From contig OW240913.1 of assembly GCA_933207985.1 (NCBI GenBank), positions 274,837,346 through 274,901,345 on the forward strand: a stretch of DNA of 64,000 nt. Direction: 5' to 3'. The stretch comes from Pelobates cultripes (lineage: Eukaryota > Chordata > Amphibia > Anura > Pelobatidae). This document shows positions 11,346-61,839 of this stretch, one piece after another. How positions within the stretch are numbered: the stretch's first letter is position 1; each line of letters opens with the position of its first letter. Under the pieces are notes generated by a model that was not told the DNA's origin, did not search any database, and saw only the letters and a program-made list of their open reading frames with translations. A program made the position numbers and the translations under genes.

Positions 11346-11811
11346 CTGTTCCTATTCCTCTACTACAGGCCTTATCCCCTACTACAGCCCCTATCCTGAA
11401 AAAACCCAGGTGAGTTGTCAAACTGTTCTTAAATGGTTTGACTACATTCTCTGGGAGGGTGCCACAGCATTCCTAGAACCATAATTACTACAGAAAGCTG
11501 TAGTGGTTATTGTGCCTGCATTGCCCCTGTAAATAACCTCCAAGTGCCCCTCCCGAGATTCGGTTCTCGATCGGCTCCTGGCATCCATTGCAACACTGCT
11601 AGTTTGCTGTCAGTGCTTGCATTTGAGCCTTTGACATTGAATCAAAACTTGCTATTTTTAATTGCAAGGTGTATTGTAACATCATCCTCAAATTGTTGTT
11701 ATCTTCTTCCTTTATCATTTAGCCATTTTGCATTCAAATTCAGCTAGATGACCCAATAATATTCAATTTTACTCAGATTTCTTTTGTAAACAAGCTTTCT
11801 TATTATACTTG
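11346..11811. other. Non-coding DNA before the Gmr1-like element
   Basis: No gene was seen. The last five bases, acttg at 11807-11811, are one copy of the target-site duplication of the LTR retrotransposon. Confidence 0.5.
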
Positions 11812-12810
11812 TGTAGCGGAGATCCAGTATTCCACAAGTTATCTCCGCTTAAGATCCCAGTGAGGCTCAGGAACAAGTAATTATAAATCCATAAAGCAAG
11901 GTTTCCAGCAGGTAAAATAATCCAGCAATATCCCAACAGAAATCCCAATAACTGGACGACACACAGCATCAGGAGCAGAACTAAACACCTTTATTTCACA
12001 GTGGCCTTATAAAGCATGCTCCCATCCGGCAATAATAACCTCCCACCCATCTCCTCCCATCAGCCTGACTCATAATCCCCTTATACTGTACACAAATTTC
12101 CCCAGTTTCTGGATGTACCCCTAAACCTAGGGGTACCCCTTTAAATGGCACATCCCCTGGTAGCCCTGATCTGGGTGAGCAACATATCCAAGAATCACCC
12201 AGATCGGACCAGGGGTTCGGGAAATTCATGGAGGTACTAAAAAGACCGACCGCGCTGGATAAGGCTCCATGCGATGGGGCCCTGCGGTCGGTCACAGTAT
12301 AAGGGAATTAATTATACGAAAGGCTAAGGCTACAGAGATCAGGTAGGGTTCGCATGAATCCCCTCGTTCGGTTGTTTCTGTCTACCGAACGAGGGGCCGT
12401 TCGGTAGTTTGGAACCGAACGGACCGGGCTTGTGGAGGTCTCAGCGGTGTTCGCCTAGTCGAGTGTCTGATTTGGGTTCCAGACACTCGATGGCAAAACA
12501 CCGCTGTTCGGGAGTTTTAAAATGGCCGACCCGCCACGTGTTCGTTTCCCGAATGGCGGCCACCCCGAGAACAAAGGACCTACTGCATAGCTTGCTAATT
12601 ACCCATTCGCAACATTGTTGCAATGGGTAATTGAAGGCACACTTCACACAGGGGAGGTCTGATTGTTCGGTAGTTTCATTCCCTTAGTTTATTCGAATGA
12701 TTCTACCGAGCAACCAGACGAATACACTTTATTTAAACACATAAAAACCAGCAATTTACCTGAATACAGTTATATCTAAGTTTCAGGACAGCCCAGTGCC
12801 ATCCGCTACA
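11812..12810 (-). repeat. 3' LTR of the Gmr1-like element
   Basis: Nearly identical to 14665-15639 apart from several indels. It holds extra bases around ggccgttcggtagtttgg (about 12402) and lacks the block tgcaagggagggattttcat found near 14878 in the other copy. Repeated ccgaacg and cgttcgg blocks are present in both. Confidence 0.88.
12597..12632. repeat. Palindrome inside the 3' LTR
   Basis: AATTACCCATT, then GCAACATTGTTGC, then AATGGGTAATT form a nearly perfect palindrome with one unpaired base. The same palindrome is kept at 15422-15457. Confidence 0.85.
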
Positions 12811-12828
12811 CTGCTCCCCCTTGCCCAC
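12811..12828 (-). promoter_or_regulatory. Polypurine tract of the Gmr1-like element
   Basis: Read on the minus strand, the bases next to the LTR are GGGCAAGGGGGAGCAG, directly followed by TGTAGCGGA. A purine-rich run abutting the 3' LTR is where plus-strand DNA synthesis primes in LTR elements. Confidence 0.7.
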
Positions 12829-12883
12829 AAGCTGGCATACACAGTCTGATCCAGCACGGACCGGCTTGGGGATGTCCGGGGGC

Positions 12884-14140
12884 TCACGGATCACTTTTCC
12901 AGGTCAGTTTGTAATACCTGGCTGTTCCTAGAAATGTTAAAACTTGGGTCTTAGTCCTAGGGGTGGGCCACTGCGCCATGGCCTCTACCTTGGCTGGTTC
13001 GGGCTTTTGCTTGCCGCACCCCACTCTATGTCCCAGGTATTGCACCTCGGCCATCCCTATACTGCACTTGGCCGGTTTCAATGTCAAACCAGCCTCCCTA
13101 ATCCTGTCCAGGACCGCTCCTATATGGGCCAAGTGCTCCTGCCACGTATTGCTAAAAATGGCAATATCGTCCAGGTAGGCACAGGTATAGTCCTGGAACC
13201 CATCTAGGAGTCGGTCCACCATCCTCTGGAAAGTAGCTGGGGCGTTTTTCATCCCAAATGGCATGACCTTAAACCGGTATAAGCCAAATGGGGTGACAAA
13301 GGCCGACTTAGGGATGGGATCTGGGGCCAGGGGAATTTGCCAATACCCCTTACATAAGTCAATAGTAGTGAGGTATTGGCCCCTGGCCATCCTGTCTAGT
13401 AGTTCATCTACACGGTTCAATCTCCTGTAGTCCACGCAGAAGCGAGTCGTACCGTCTCGCTTTGGTACCAGCACTACAGGAGAAGCCCAGGGACTGTCTG
13501 AGGGCTCAATTACCCCCAGTTGGAGCATCTCATCGATCTCCTTGCGCATATTCTCCCTCACCGCTTCAGGGATGCGGTAGGGGGTCTGGCACATGGGGAG
13601 TTGCCCTGGGGTCTCTACCCGGTGAGTGGCCAGAGGGGTGTATCCAGGTACATTAGAGAACGTGTCTCGTTTCTCTTCCAATAGCTGTTGTACCTCAATA
13701 CGCTCCTGTGGGCTCAGTCGGTCTCCCAGTGCAACCTCCCCTAAATCTCCAGACATCTGCCCATCTCCCAGCAGATCTAGGAGAGGTAAGCTGTCAAACT
13801 CGTCAGAGTTGGACGCACAGATGGCGGTTACCTCCTCGGAGCGCTCCTGGTAGGGCTTCATCATGTTCACATGGAGCATGCATCGCCCTCCAGCACCTGT
13901 GCAGGGGCCGATTATATAGGTGGTGTCACATCTCTGTTCCACCACCCTATAAGGTCCCTGCCAGACGGCCTGTAACTTGTCATGTCGGACAGGTTTTAAA
14001 ATCAACACTTTCTGCCCGACCTGAAAGCTACAGTCCCTGGCTCCCCGATCATACCATGTGCGCTGGCGGGTCTGCGCCGCCTGAAGGTTTTCCCTTACCG
14101 TCCTAGTCAGTGCTTCCAGGCGATCTCGGAAGGCCAACAC
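12884..14140 (-). pseudogene. Gmr1-like pol fragment: integrase C-terminus plus reverse transcriptase
   Basis: This frame has 418 codons. Residues about 1-95 are the end of an integrase: WYDRGARD, then VGQKVLILKP and the GPY motif (QGPYRVV, residues 61-67). Residues about 180-415 are a reverse transcriptase: TPYRIPEA, WASPVVLVPKRDG, FCVDYRRLN, DLCKGYWQIPL, FGMKNAPATFQ and the catalytic YLDD at 322-325. Between RRLN and RVDELLDRM about ten usual residues are missing in frame, removing part of the fingers/palm. The frame ends soon after FLGTARYY, so RNase H is gone. The first methionine is arbitrary because the frame begins at a deletion junction. The integrase-then-RT order marks a Gmr1-type element. 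It is a relic and should not be active. Confidence 0.85.
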
Positions 14141-14204
14141 ATATGGTATGATGGGAGTGCCATCTGCGCTCCTCCCTATTTATTTTATGCAGCATACACA
14201 GTCT

Positions 14205-14510
14205 CTAAAAGTCTTGGAGGAATGCATCTATGTCCTCTTCGGCTTCCACATACATTTTAAATGCCTGGTAAGGAATTTTTGTCTTTGTATTGTGGACACC
14301 ACTGTGTTTCTCTCTGGTGTTTGTGACCCTCTTTGCCGCATTATAAATTCCTGGACCTCCGTCATTGTTTTGGAGATTATTTCCATCGGTGGGTTCTCCC
14401 CCAAATACCAGTCTAAATTGGAGCTGTCTTTGGAACTCTTCCTGCTCTGTTCCCTCTCTTGCCTCCCTCTGTTCGGTGACCGAAACCTCCTCTATTCGGT
14501 ATTCTGCCAT
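14205..14510 (-). pseudogene. Probable gag N-terminal remnant of the Gmr1-like element
   Basis: This minus-strand frame starts MAEYRIEEVSVTEQ and runs about 100 codons to a stop after DAFLQDF. It sits about 150 bp inside the 5' LTR, where gag begins in LTR elements. The segment AFKMYVEAEEDIDAFLQDF resembles the start of a gag capsid region. A frameshift follows, and the sequence then jumps to integrase near 14150. I infer gag from position and weak resemblance only. Confidence 0.55.
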
Positions 14511-14645
14511 TATCTCTGAAATAAGCGTTGCTTTCGTTTTGTTGCTGGCTGAAATACCCCTTGCTTCCAGAAGATCTTTCAGTGTGGATCTCTTTCATGT
14601 GGAGTAATCAATCTCCATCAATCCTTGTTCCTTTGTGAGTCTGGG

Positions 14646-14663
14646 TCCCATCGCTGCCAACCA
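14646..14663 (-). promoter_or_regulatory. Primer-binding site, tRNA-Leu-like
   Basis: On the minus strand the first bases after the 5' LTR are T, then TGGTTGGCAGCGATGGGA. Apart from one extra T and one substitution this is complementary to the 3' end of a vertebrate tRNA-Leu (ending CGCTGCCA-CCA). TGG right after the LTR is the usual signature. The choice of tRNA is from memory of tRNA ends. Confidence 0.6.
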
Positions 14664-14664
14664 A

Positions 14665-15639
14665 TGTAGCGGAGATCCAGTATTCCACAAGTTATCTCCG
14701 CTTAAGATCCCAGTGAGGCTCAGGAACAAGTAATTATGAATCCATAAAGCAAGGATTCCAGCAGGTAAAATAATCCAGCAATATCCCAACAACAATCCCA
14801 ATAACTGGACGACACACAGCATCAGGAGCAGAACTAAACACCTTTATTTCACAGTGGCCTTATAAAGCATGCTCCCATGCAAGGGAGGGATTTTCATTAA
14901 TTACTACAGTATCCAATCCGGCAATAGTAACCTCCCACCCATCTCCTCCCCTCAGCCTGACTCATAATCCCCTTATACTGTACACAAATTCCCCCAGTTT
15001 CTGGATGTACCCCTAAACCTAGGGGTACCCCTTTAAATGGCACATCCCCTGGTAGCCCTGATCTGGGTGAGCAACATATCCAAGAATCACCCAGATCGGA
15101 CCAGGGGTTCGGGAAATTCATGGAGGTACTAAAAAGACCGACCGCGCTGGAGAGAACAGCCGAATTAGGCTCCATGCGATGGGGTCCTGCGGTCGGTCAC
15201 AGTATAAGGGAATTAATTACACGAAATGCTAAGGCTACAGAGATCAGGTAGGGTTCGCATGAATCCCCTCGTTCGGTTGTTTCTGTCTACCGAACGAGGG
15301 GCCGAACGGACCGGGCTTGTGGAGGTCTCAGCGGTGTTCGGGAGTTTTAAAATGGCCGCCACGTGTTCTTTTCCTGAATGGCGGCCACCCCGAGAACAAA
15401 GGACCTACTGCATAGCTTGCTAATTACCCATTCGCAACATTGTTGCAATGGGTAATTGAAGGCACACTTCACACAGGGGAGGTGTGATTGTTCGGTAGTT
15501 TCATTCCCTTAGTTTATTCAAATGATTCTACCGAGCAACCAGACGAATACACTTTATTTAAACACATAAAAACCAGCAATTTACCCGAATACAGTTATAC
15601 ACATGTAAGTTTCAGGATAGCCCAGTGCCATCCGCTACA
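14665..15639 (-). repeat. 5' LTR of the Gmr1-like element
   Basis: Partner of 11812-12810, with the same TGTAGCGGA...TCCGCTACA ends and outer acttg duplication. The ccgttcggtagtttgg segment is deleted here relative to the other LTR. Confidence 0.88.
15422..15457. repeat. Palindrome inside the 5' LTR
   Basis: Second copy of the AATTACCCATT...AATGGGTAATT palindrome at 12597-12632, without change. Confidence 0.85.
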
Positions 15640-15644
15640 ACTTG

Positions 15645-16786
15645 TAATTTGTTTCAATCCTTTTAGGTAGAGGTGTGCCTCAGACTGGGATATGAAGAAT
15701 CCTCACTTATCTGTGCAGCTGTTTTGTTGTGTGTTGTCCTAATAATTAGAATTAAATGTTCAAACTCTATATTCTCTCTATACTCTATAACACCATTTGT
15801 TTATTTGAAATAAGTTGCGATAAATGCATATTGTTCCCAACTATGGATACAGCTTTAGTTGCATCATTAAGCTCTCCAGTTTATACAGATTTCTTAGTTA
15901 TGAACTAACTAAAGTGTGAGTAGTGGTGCGTTGAAAAATAAATAGCAAATTTTAACAAAACAGCTAAATCGGAAAAATAAAACAGCTTATCTATTTTTCC
16001 AGCTTGGTTATTTTGACCTAAAATGTGCCTTGTCAGTTCTCCACACTTCACAGTTTAATGAATAAACTCATCAATCTTCAGAACTCATGACAACTTAGCT
16101 GCCCTTTACCTCTCTAAGGAACTATACTATTACCTGCATTCTGGTTTCAAGGTCATATCTTACCTTTCTGTCATGTCCCTACTGCTTCCTGGTACCCACT
16201 TACCTTGCATCTCTTCAATGTCCTCTGCTGCATTATTTCATATGTAGCATCTCCTTCTCAGACATTCAAAATAGCTGGCAGCTGATGCTTGGTTTCAGGT
16301 CAATAATAACACAGGGATGGATTATTAAAGAGATTATTGTTTAGAATATGCTTTATCTGCAGTAGACGTCACTCACTGTAGTTTAAAGATGTCTACCTGC
16401 TCTCTAAAATACAAAGAAACTGTATTACTCAACTCTCTTGTCCACCTCTCTCTGAGCACATGACAAGCTCATTGTTCTGATCATATTAGTTTGAAGCTGA
16501 GATTTAAAAATGTAACTCATATTCCAGGAGGTGCATACCTTGTATATTCTGCCAGAGTGAGATTTAGAAATCTGGTCATTTCTGATACTATGTAATAATA
16601 ACAACATATTGTATGTGACATACACAACACTAGCATGTAACAGCTTCAGTACAACTTTAGTTATGAGAACGAACAAAAGAAAAAACCCTGCCAAACCACA
16701 TCTCGCCAGAGATATATGTATATGAACAAAAATCCTTAGCTGCATGGGACAACTTCAGTATATGTAAACCAAAAACAAAAAAGTAA
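15645..16786. other. Non-coding DNA, no feature recognised
   Basis: AT-rich sequence with only short random frames. No element ends were seen. Confidence 0.5.
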
Positions 16787-17131
16787 TTATAGGGACACTG
16801 TAGGCACTTTAACAACATCATTAACATGAGTACAATGATTCTCTATGGGAGAATTGTAGGAGCATTGTGGTGAGCACCTCGCATGAGCCCTTGTTCCTCA
16901 ATGCTCCTCAATGAGGTGCATTGGATTGGCCCGTCATCCTGGATGCATGCCTGCAGAATGACTGAACCCGAGGAGGAGATCATGGCTGTGCCGAGGGAGA
17001 CTCGACACTAGAGGAAAGATGAATCATTTGTCTTTTTCTTGGTGTAGATTGGGGATAAACTATCTAGAGACATCAGGACTGTAGCAGTAGGAATACAGAT
17101 ATGTCTTCCTAACGCTGCAGTGTTCATTTAA
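16787..17131. mobile_element. Miniature element of the TTAA type
   Basis: The left end TTAT-AGGGACACTGTAGGC and the right end, read inverted as TTAA-ATGAACACTGCAGCG, form short inverted termini at TTAA-like sites. The left TTAA has decayed to TTAT. It resembles piggyBac-type non-autonomous elements. Confidence 0.55.
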
Positions 17132-17262
17132 CGGTCTTAGAGAAAAGTGGTATACTGCATAGTTGACTTGAAACTGTTCAGACTGAAAAAAAACACTAAA
17201 TATGTTTTCAGTACCATGGACAAGGACATTATATGATTGGGGGTTTATGGCATTATCCTTGC

Positions 17263-17370
17263 ACAGTGATGGCTAACCTTGACACCATAAGTTGTTTCTG
17301 GACTACATTTCCTATGATGCTCAGCTAGGTTTCAGACTCTCTTTTATGGTGTCAAGGTTAGCCATCACTG
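17263..17370. mobile_element. 108-bp palindromic MITE, hAT-like
   Basis: Both ends read CAGTGATGGCTAACCTTGAC inward, giving a terminal inverted repeat of at least 20 bp. The flanking 8-mers tccttgca and tcccagca match at six positions, consistent with a decayed 8-bp hAT duplication. Confidence 0.75.
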
Positions 17371-17689
17371 TCCCAGCAGTAAACCCAAGTACAGCAGCTA
17401 TGTAAAAATACATTTGAGCCACAAATAGCATAGTTGCTAATCTCTTCAATTATTTAAACACATGTGATATTTCTTTGGCTTTTGAATTCTCAGATAATAA
17501 CATCAATTATTCGAGTATAAGTCGACCCGAATATAAGTCGAGACCCCTAATTTTACCCCAAAAAACTGGGAAAACTTATTGACTTGAGTATAAGACTAGG
17601 GTGGGAAATGCAGCAACTACTGGTAAATTTCTAAACAAAATTAGACCTCCAAAAAATTATATTAATTGAATATTTATTTACAGTGTGTG

Positions 17690-17985
17690 TATATAATGAA
17701 TGCAGTGTATGTGTGTGTATAGAATGCAGAGTGTGTGTATATAATGCACTGTGTGTGTATGAATGAAGTGTGTGTATATGATGCAGTGTGTGTGTGTATG
17801 AATGCAGTGTGTGTGTGTATGAATGCAGTGTGTGTTTGTATGAATGCAGTGTGTGTGTATGAATGCAGTGTGTGTTTGTATGAATGCAGTGTGTGTATGA
17901 ATGCAGTGTGTGTGTGTGTGTATGAATGCAGTTTGTGTGTGTGCATGAATGCAGTGTGTGTGTGTGTATGATTGCAGTGTGTGTA
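17690..17985. repeat. Minisatellite of gtgtgtgtatgaatgca units
   Basis: About a dozen units of 16-22 bp, each with tatgaatgcagt followed by a variable TG run. Confidence 0.9.
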
Positions 17986-18236
17986 ACCTTGGTGGGGGGT
18001 GGGCATTTTTATTATTAATTTTTTTATTATTATTATTTTAATATAAAAAAAAATTATTTATTTTTACCGGCAATATTACATTTTAAATTTTTTTAATATT
18101 ATTACTTTTTAATTTTATTATAATATTATTTAAATTTGTATTTTATATTTTTTGTCCCCCCTCCCTGCTTGATACATGGCCAGGGAGGGGGGATATAGCA
18201 GTCCGTGGTGGTCCAGTGGTGTGTACTGTGCAGGAG

Positions 18237-18433
18237 GGGGGCTGGCAGCGAGCTGTAACTTACCTTTACAGCAGCTCCTGTCAGCTCCCTTCTCCTCCAC
18301 TCCGTTCAGCTCCACTGTAACGCTCTGACGGCCGTGGCTTTCGCGAGACTTACACTGGAGCTGAACGGAGAGGAGGAGAAGGGAGCTGACAGGAGCTGTA
18401 GGAAAGGTAAGTTACAGCTCGCTGCCAGCCCCC
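18237..18433. repeat. Long GC-rich inverted repeat
   Basis: Arms of about 83 bp (18237-18319 and 18351-18433) surround a spacer of about 31 bp. Shared blocks include gctggcagcgagctgtaact, tcctgtcagctcccttctcc and ccgttcagctcca. The arms differ only at a few indels and substitutions, so the RNA or single strand could fold into a long hairpin. Confidence 0.85.
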
Positions 18434-18585
18434 AACAGGACAGACGGGCTTGTAATGAGCCCGGCGGTCCTGGTCTGTATTATGGCAACGTAAGACATTG
18501 ACTCGAGTATAAGTCGAGTGGGGGTTTTTCAGCACAAAAAATGTGCCGAAAAACTTGACTTAAACTCGAGTATGTACGGTAATTA

Positions 18586-19283
18586 ATTCATGAAATAGGA
18601 ATATAGTTATTGTGTCTATAAAAAGGTTGTGCGAATCAATAAAACATTTAAAAATGTAACTGTTAGTCAGTATTTCATGAAATTATCCCATGGGCATTTC
18701 AAAAACTCTTCCTGACTGGCCGCATGTTGTATCTCTTGAAACAATTTTTCTGTTTGTTTTATAACCAGTGTAGAAATCAGAAAAACAAAAGAAAATGTGT
18801 CTGTGGGGAGTTAAATAGTAAATATATAAATAAGGTTTTTACAAACTGTAGAACCTTTTGTCCTTCGATGATTAATGTAGAGGGGGTTTGCGTGAGAGTT
18901 TACTTTTGACTAAAATGAATTTTAGATAGTTTTTGTTATATCAGAATGTAAACTGAAAGCACTCATTTGTTTATAAGTATGTCCATAAATTTGTAATGAC
19001 ATGAAAAAGGATTGGTTATATATTTTTTAGATATTCGTAATCACAAGAGTGAAGTATAATCAGTGACATATCTAGCTGTAATATGTGATGATTGGTCCGT
19101 AGGTTTGATTAAACTGTCTTAACAATGTGTTCAGTGCTACTCAAACAGCCTGTAATGTAAAAGGCACAATGACCAAAAGTACCTCTTGACATAATTCTAC
19201 TTTACTTGCATAACACTCTGCCTCTACAAAGCAATGGGATGGTTAAATAACAATCTAAAACATTTATTTTTCTCTATGTACAG
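18586..19283. other. Sequence upstream of the first coding BVES exon
   Basis: No repeat or upstream coding frame was recognised. It ends in the splice acceptor tttttctctatgtacag, so this stretch is probably the 3' part of an intron separating 5' non-coding exon(s) from the ATG exon. Confidence 0.55.
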
Positions 19284-19294
19284 GATTCGTAAGA

Positions 19295-59205
<39,911 letters not shown>

Positions 59206-59991
59206 ACACGTGAAGCCATAAAAAAAAAAAAAAAAAGTCTAAAAGTAAATTTTGATTCAATGTTTGCATTGATGCAAGATGCAAAAAGAAAACAAAATAT
59301 GTTCAGGTTTAGTAGCCATTAAATACTGGGTCAGACTTCAACTGTGCACTAATGAAAAGCAACAAGTTATGTACAATGTACAGTCTACGTATTTGTTATA
59401 AAGTAAGCTCTTTATGAAACTATCAGCATCTATTACTTTTACACAGTAATCCTGCATTTAGGTTTCTGGTAAAAGCCATTTTTACCACTTTTACATCATT
59501 TCCAAATCCTGCTGACCGGAGCATGTAAAGTGCTTCCTCTGCAGAAGCAACTTAATAAATTAATCGCAGGTACCACCCCCACCCTTTCCCCCATCCCAGG
59601 TGATTTATCTATTTCAGTCTGTGATCATATATAGAAATACAATAGAAAAACACTTTACATTTACCGGTCAGCAGTATGTGAAAGTTGTGTACGGCTGGCA
59701 AAAAAAAAAAAGGATTTTTTTTTCCACTCAAACTACATGTCACGTTTTAGCATGGATTGGTTTCCCAGAGCACATTAAACCAAAGCCTTTAACTGAATTA
59801 TAGTACGAGCACACAATATTATATGTCGAACATGTTAGGGGTGCACCCCATGTGAGGTGTATGCAAATATATTTCATATCTAATAGTGAATGCTGTGTTA
59901 CTATGTTTGTATTTATTAAAAAAAACATTATATTTGATTAAAATATAGTTTTCTTTATACTGTCCATTAATCAACACCATATGATCTTTAC
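59206..59991 (+). other. Presumed start of the BVES 3' UTR
   Basis: A 17-base A run lies at about 59220-59236. Candidate poly(A) signals are AATAAATAAA at 59197-59206, overlapping the stop codon, and AATAAA at 59554-59559. The true end cannot be fixed from the sequence. Confidence 0.5.
59554..59559 (+). terminator. Candidate BVES polyadenylation signal
   Basis: AATAAA about 350 bp after the stop codon. It is the first canonical hexamer clear of the coding region; usage is not shown. Confidence 0.35.
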
Positions 59992-60394
59992 TTAAAGGGT
60001 TACTCCAACCATGTCCATGTTAGTGATTTGAAGTGGCCATGGTGGCTGGAGTCTGTATGTGTGCTGTTTCGCTAAGAAGCGCTGTGTATATGGAGAATAA
60101 CCCCTCTGCTGCGGGAGGTATAACTCCACCTCTTGCAGAATCACCGGGACGTGATCAGCAAGCTAATAGTCCAGACTGACTAATCTCAATTATGTGCATA
60201 TTCCTATGCCCAGAATTGCAGTCATTGGTGAGTGGTCAGCTGGCATTTTCAGTCAATGAATGGCCAACGGGATTGACTTCTGGCTTCTGCACATCGTAAA
60301 GAAGCCACACTTAAAGGAGACTGGGCACCCAGCAGGACCAGGTAAGAGGGCAAACTAGGCTATTGTAGCCATGATGATTGGAGTAGCCATTTAA
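59992..60394. mobile_element. TTAA-type miniature element, 403 bp
   Basis: The left end TTAA-AGGGTTACTCCAACCATG and the inverted right end TTAA-ATGGCTACTCCAATCATC match, with intact TTAA at both sides. Confidence 0.75.
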
Positions 60395-61834
60395 ACACTT
60401 ACAATTTAACATTGTAACTGCATGGAAAACATATAGGTATGAATAGCATGATCCAGCATTTTGCATTCCAGTTTAAGCACAAAGATCCATTACCAAATTT
60501 TACCAATTTAGGTACATTCTCTATCCTGCAATGGATCAACCATAGACAATATTAAGTCAGAAATAGTTTCCATTATGTTTAATACGTTCTGAGCATTTAT
60601 CCATATAATAAATATAAAAAGGATCAGATAAATAAACCATTGTTAGTAGGAGAGGGAATGTTAGTGTTGGACAATTGGAATTAACCTGAGAATGGAGTTG
60701 GTCCACATTGAGTTAAGTGCTTCTCATATATGATGTGTAGCATCCTTCAGTGATCATTACTTAAAATAAAAAGATGCATGCCAGTCCTAATCATCCCATT
60801 TTATTCTGTGAGAGTATTGGATACTGATCTATGATTTTTCACATACAGCAGCAGGTTCATCTATCAGAATGTGTAAACAGAATTGCTGCCTAAGATACAG
60901 ACACAACATGCTTACACTCGGCTTATGCATAGTTGCATAGGATTGGCCTTAGCCAGACAAAACTCATGTTCAAGGCAGGCTAATGAGCCTCCAATGATGA
61001 TGCCAGAAGTGGTGTTACACCTTCATCAGTAAAGATGTTAAACTCAATATATGCAGTGTTTCATAGCACATACAGACTCCAGGCACCACGACCGTTTCAA
61101 ACCAATTAATTGGTCATGGTGCTTAGAGTAACCCTGTGAGTGACTAGGAAAAGGTAGCCTTTTTTAAATCTTATTAGTAAACAGCCACAGTATTTTTTTG
61201 CCATTCAAACTGTGGATATTCGGTGGGTATTTAAAGGTATGAAAAATGTCTCCTTGACCGCTCCATTTCTGAATGTTGTGTAAATAATGCATGAATAGAA
61301 CTGAGGCTGGCTAATGGACACAAATATTTTAAAAACCTATATTGGTTGATAAAGTGTTTTGCAGTATGAATTCTAATCCATAAAGCTTCACTCATTCTCA
61401 GTTATTCCAGTTATGACTACCAGCCTATAGAGGAACACACTTTGTCAACAGTTAATAATCACTGAGATGTTGCCTGTAAAGTTGCGAAAATTTAAGTTCA
61501 CGTCTTGCTTCCAAACAGTAGAAGAAGCTTATGGTTGGCATACCTCATTTAGAGCAGTACACAGAGGTTCAGAAGGTCCCATATAGCCTGAAGTTCAACA
61601 AGGTGATTGTCTAAAGCAATGGTATCCAACTTGCAGCCCGGGCCGCTAACAGTCTCTATACCCTGAAAATGGCTGCTCAGCTAATTCAAAGCAATAAGTT
61701 GCTAGTAATAGAGCATAAACAGAACTAGAGTAATAATTAATCTTTAATGATCCCTCTTGGGGACTAGAAAGGATAAAAGTAATAGTCCACTGCTTTGCTA
61801 TTTTAAAGCGATAGGTTGCTAATCAAAGAAGATA
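60395..61834. other. Non-coding DNA downstream of BVES
   Basis: No gene was seen. The stretch 61060-61135 (actccaggcaccacgacc ... ggtcatggtgcttagagtaa) is a palindromic remnant of a miniature element. Confidence 0.5.
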
Positions 61835-61839
61835 TAGTG

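Larger units (their letters stand above)
11812..15639 (-). mobile_element. Internally deleted Gmr1-like (Ty3/gypsy) LTR retrotransposon
   Basis: A two-LTR element is flanked by identical acttg duplications (11807-11811 and 15640-15644). The left LTR is 11812-12810 and the right LTR is 14665-15639; both start TGTAGCGGA and end TCCGCTACA. The coding strand is minus. In coding order it has a primer-binding site, a short gag N-terminal remnant, an integrase C-terminal domain, a reverse transcriptase and a polypurine tract. Protease, most of gag, most of integrase and RNase H are missing, so it is non-autonomous. Integrase before RT in one frame is the order known for the Gmr1 lineage, unlike ordinary Ty3/gypsy elements. 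Confidence 0.88.
17507..18585. mobile_element. DNA element with cgagtataagtcga termini
   Basis: The left end carries TTCGAGTATAAGTCGAC plus a second offset copy. The right end carries GACTCGAGTATAAGTCGAG and then ACTCGAGTATGTACGGTAAT. The ends are inverted copies of one motif. Inside are a TG-rich minisatellite (17690-17985), an AT-rich run and a long GC-rich palindrome (18237-18433). No transposase frame is present. The superfamily was not determined. Confidence 0.6.

Noticed and set aside
14646..14663. tRNA-like sequence considered as a tRNA gene fragment
   Set aside because: Only the 3'-end complement is present, at the exact position of a primer-binding site; no cloverleaf or A/B boxes.
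1..18586. Search for POPDC3, the usual upstream neighbour of BVES
   Set aside because: No Popeye-domain exon other than those of BVES was recognised; POPDC3 is probably outside the window.
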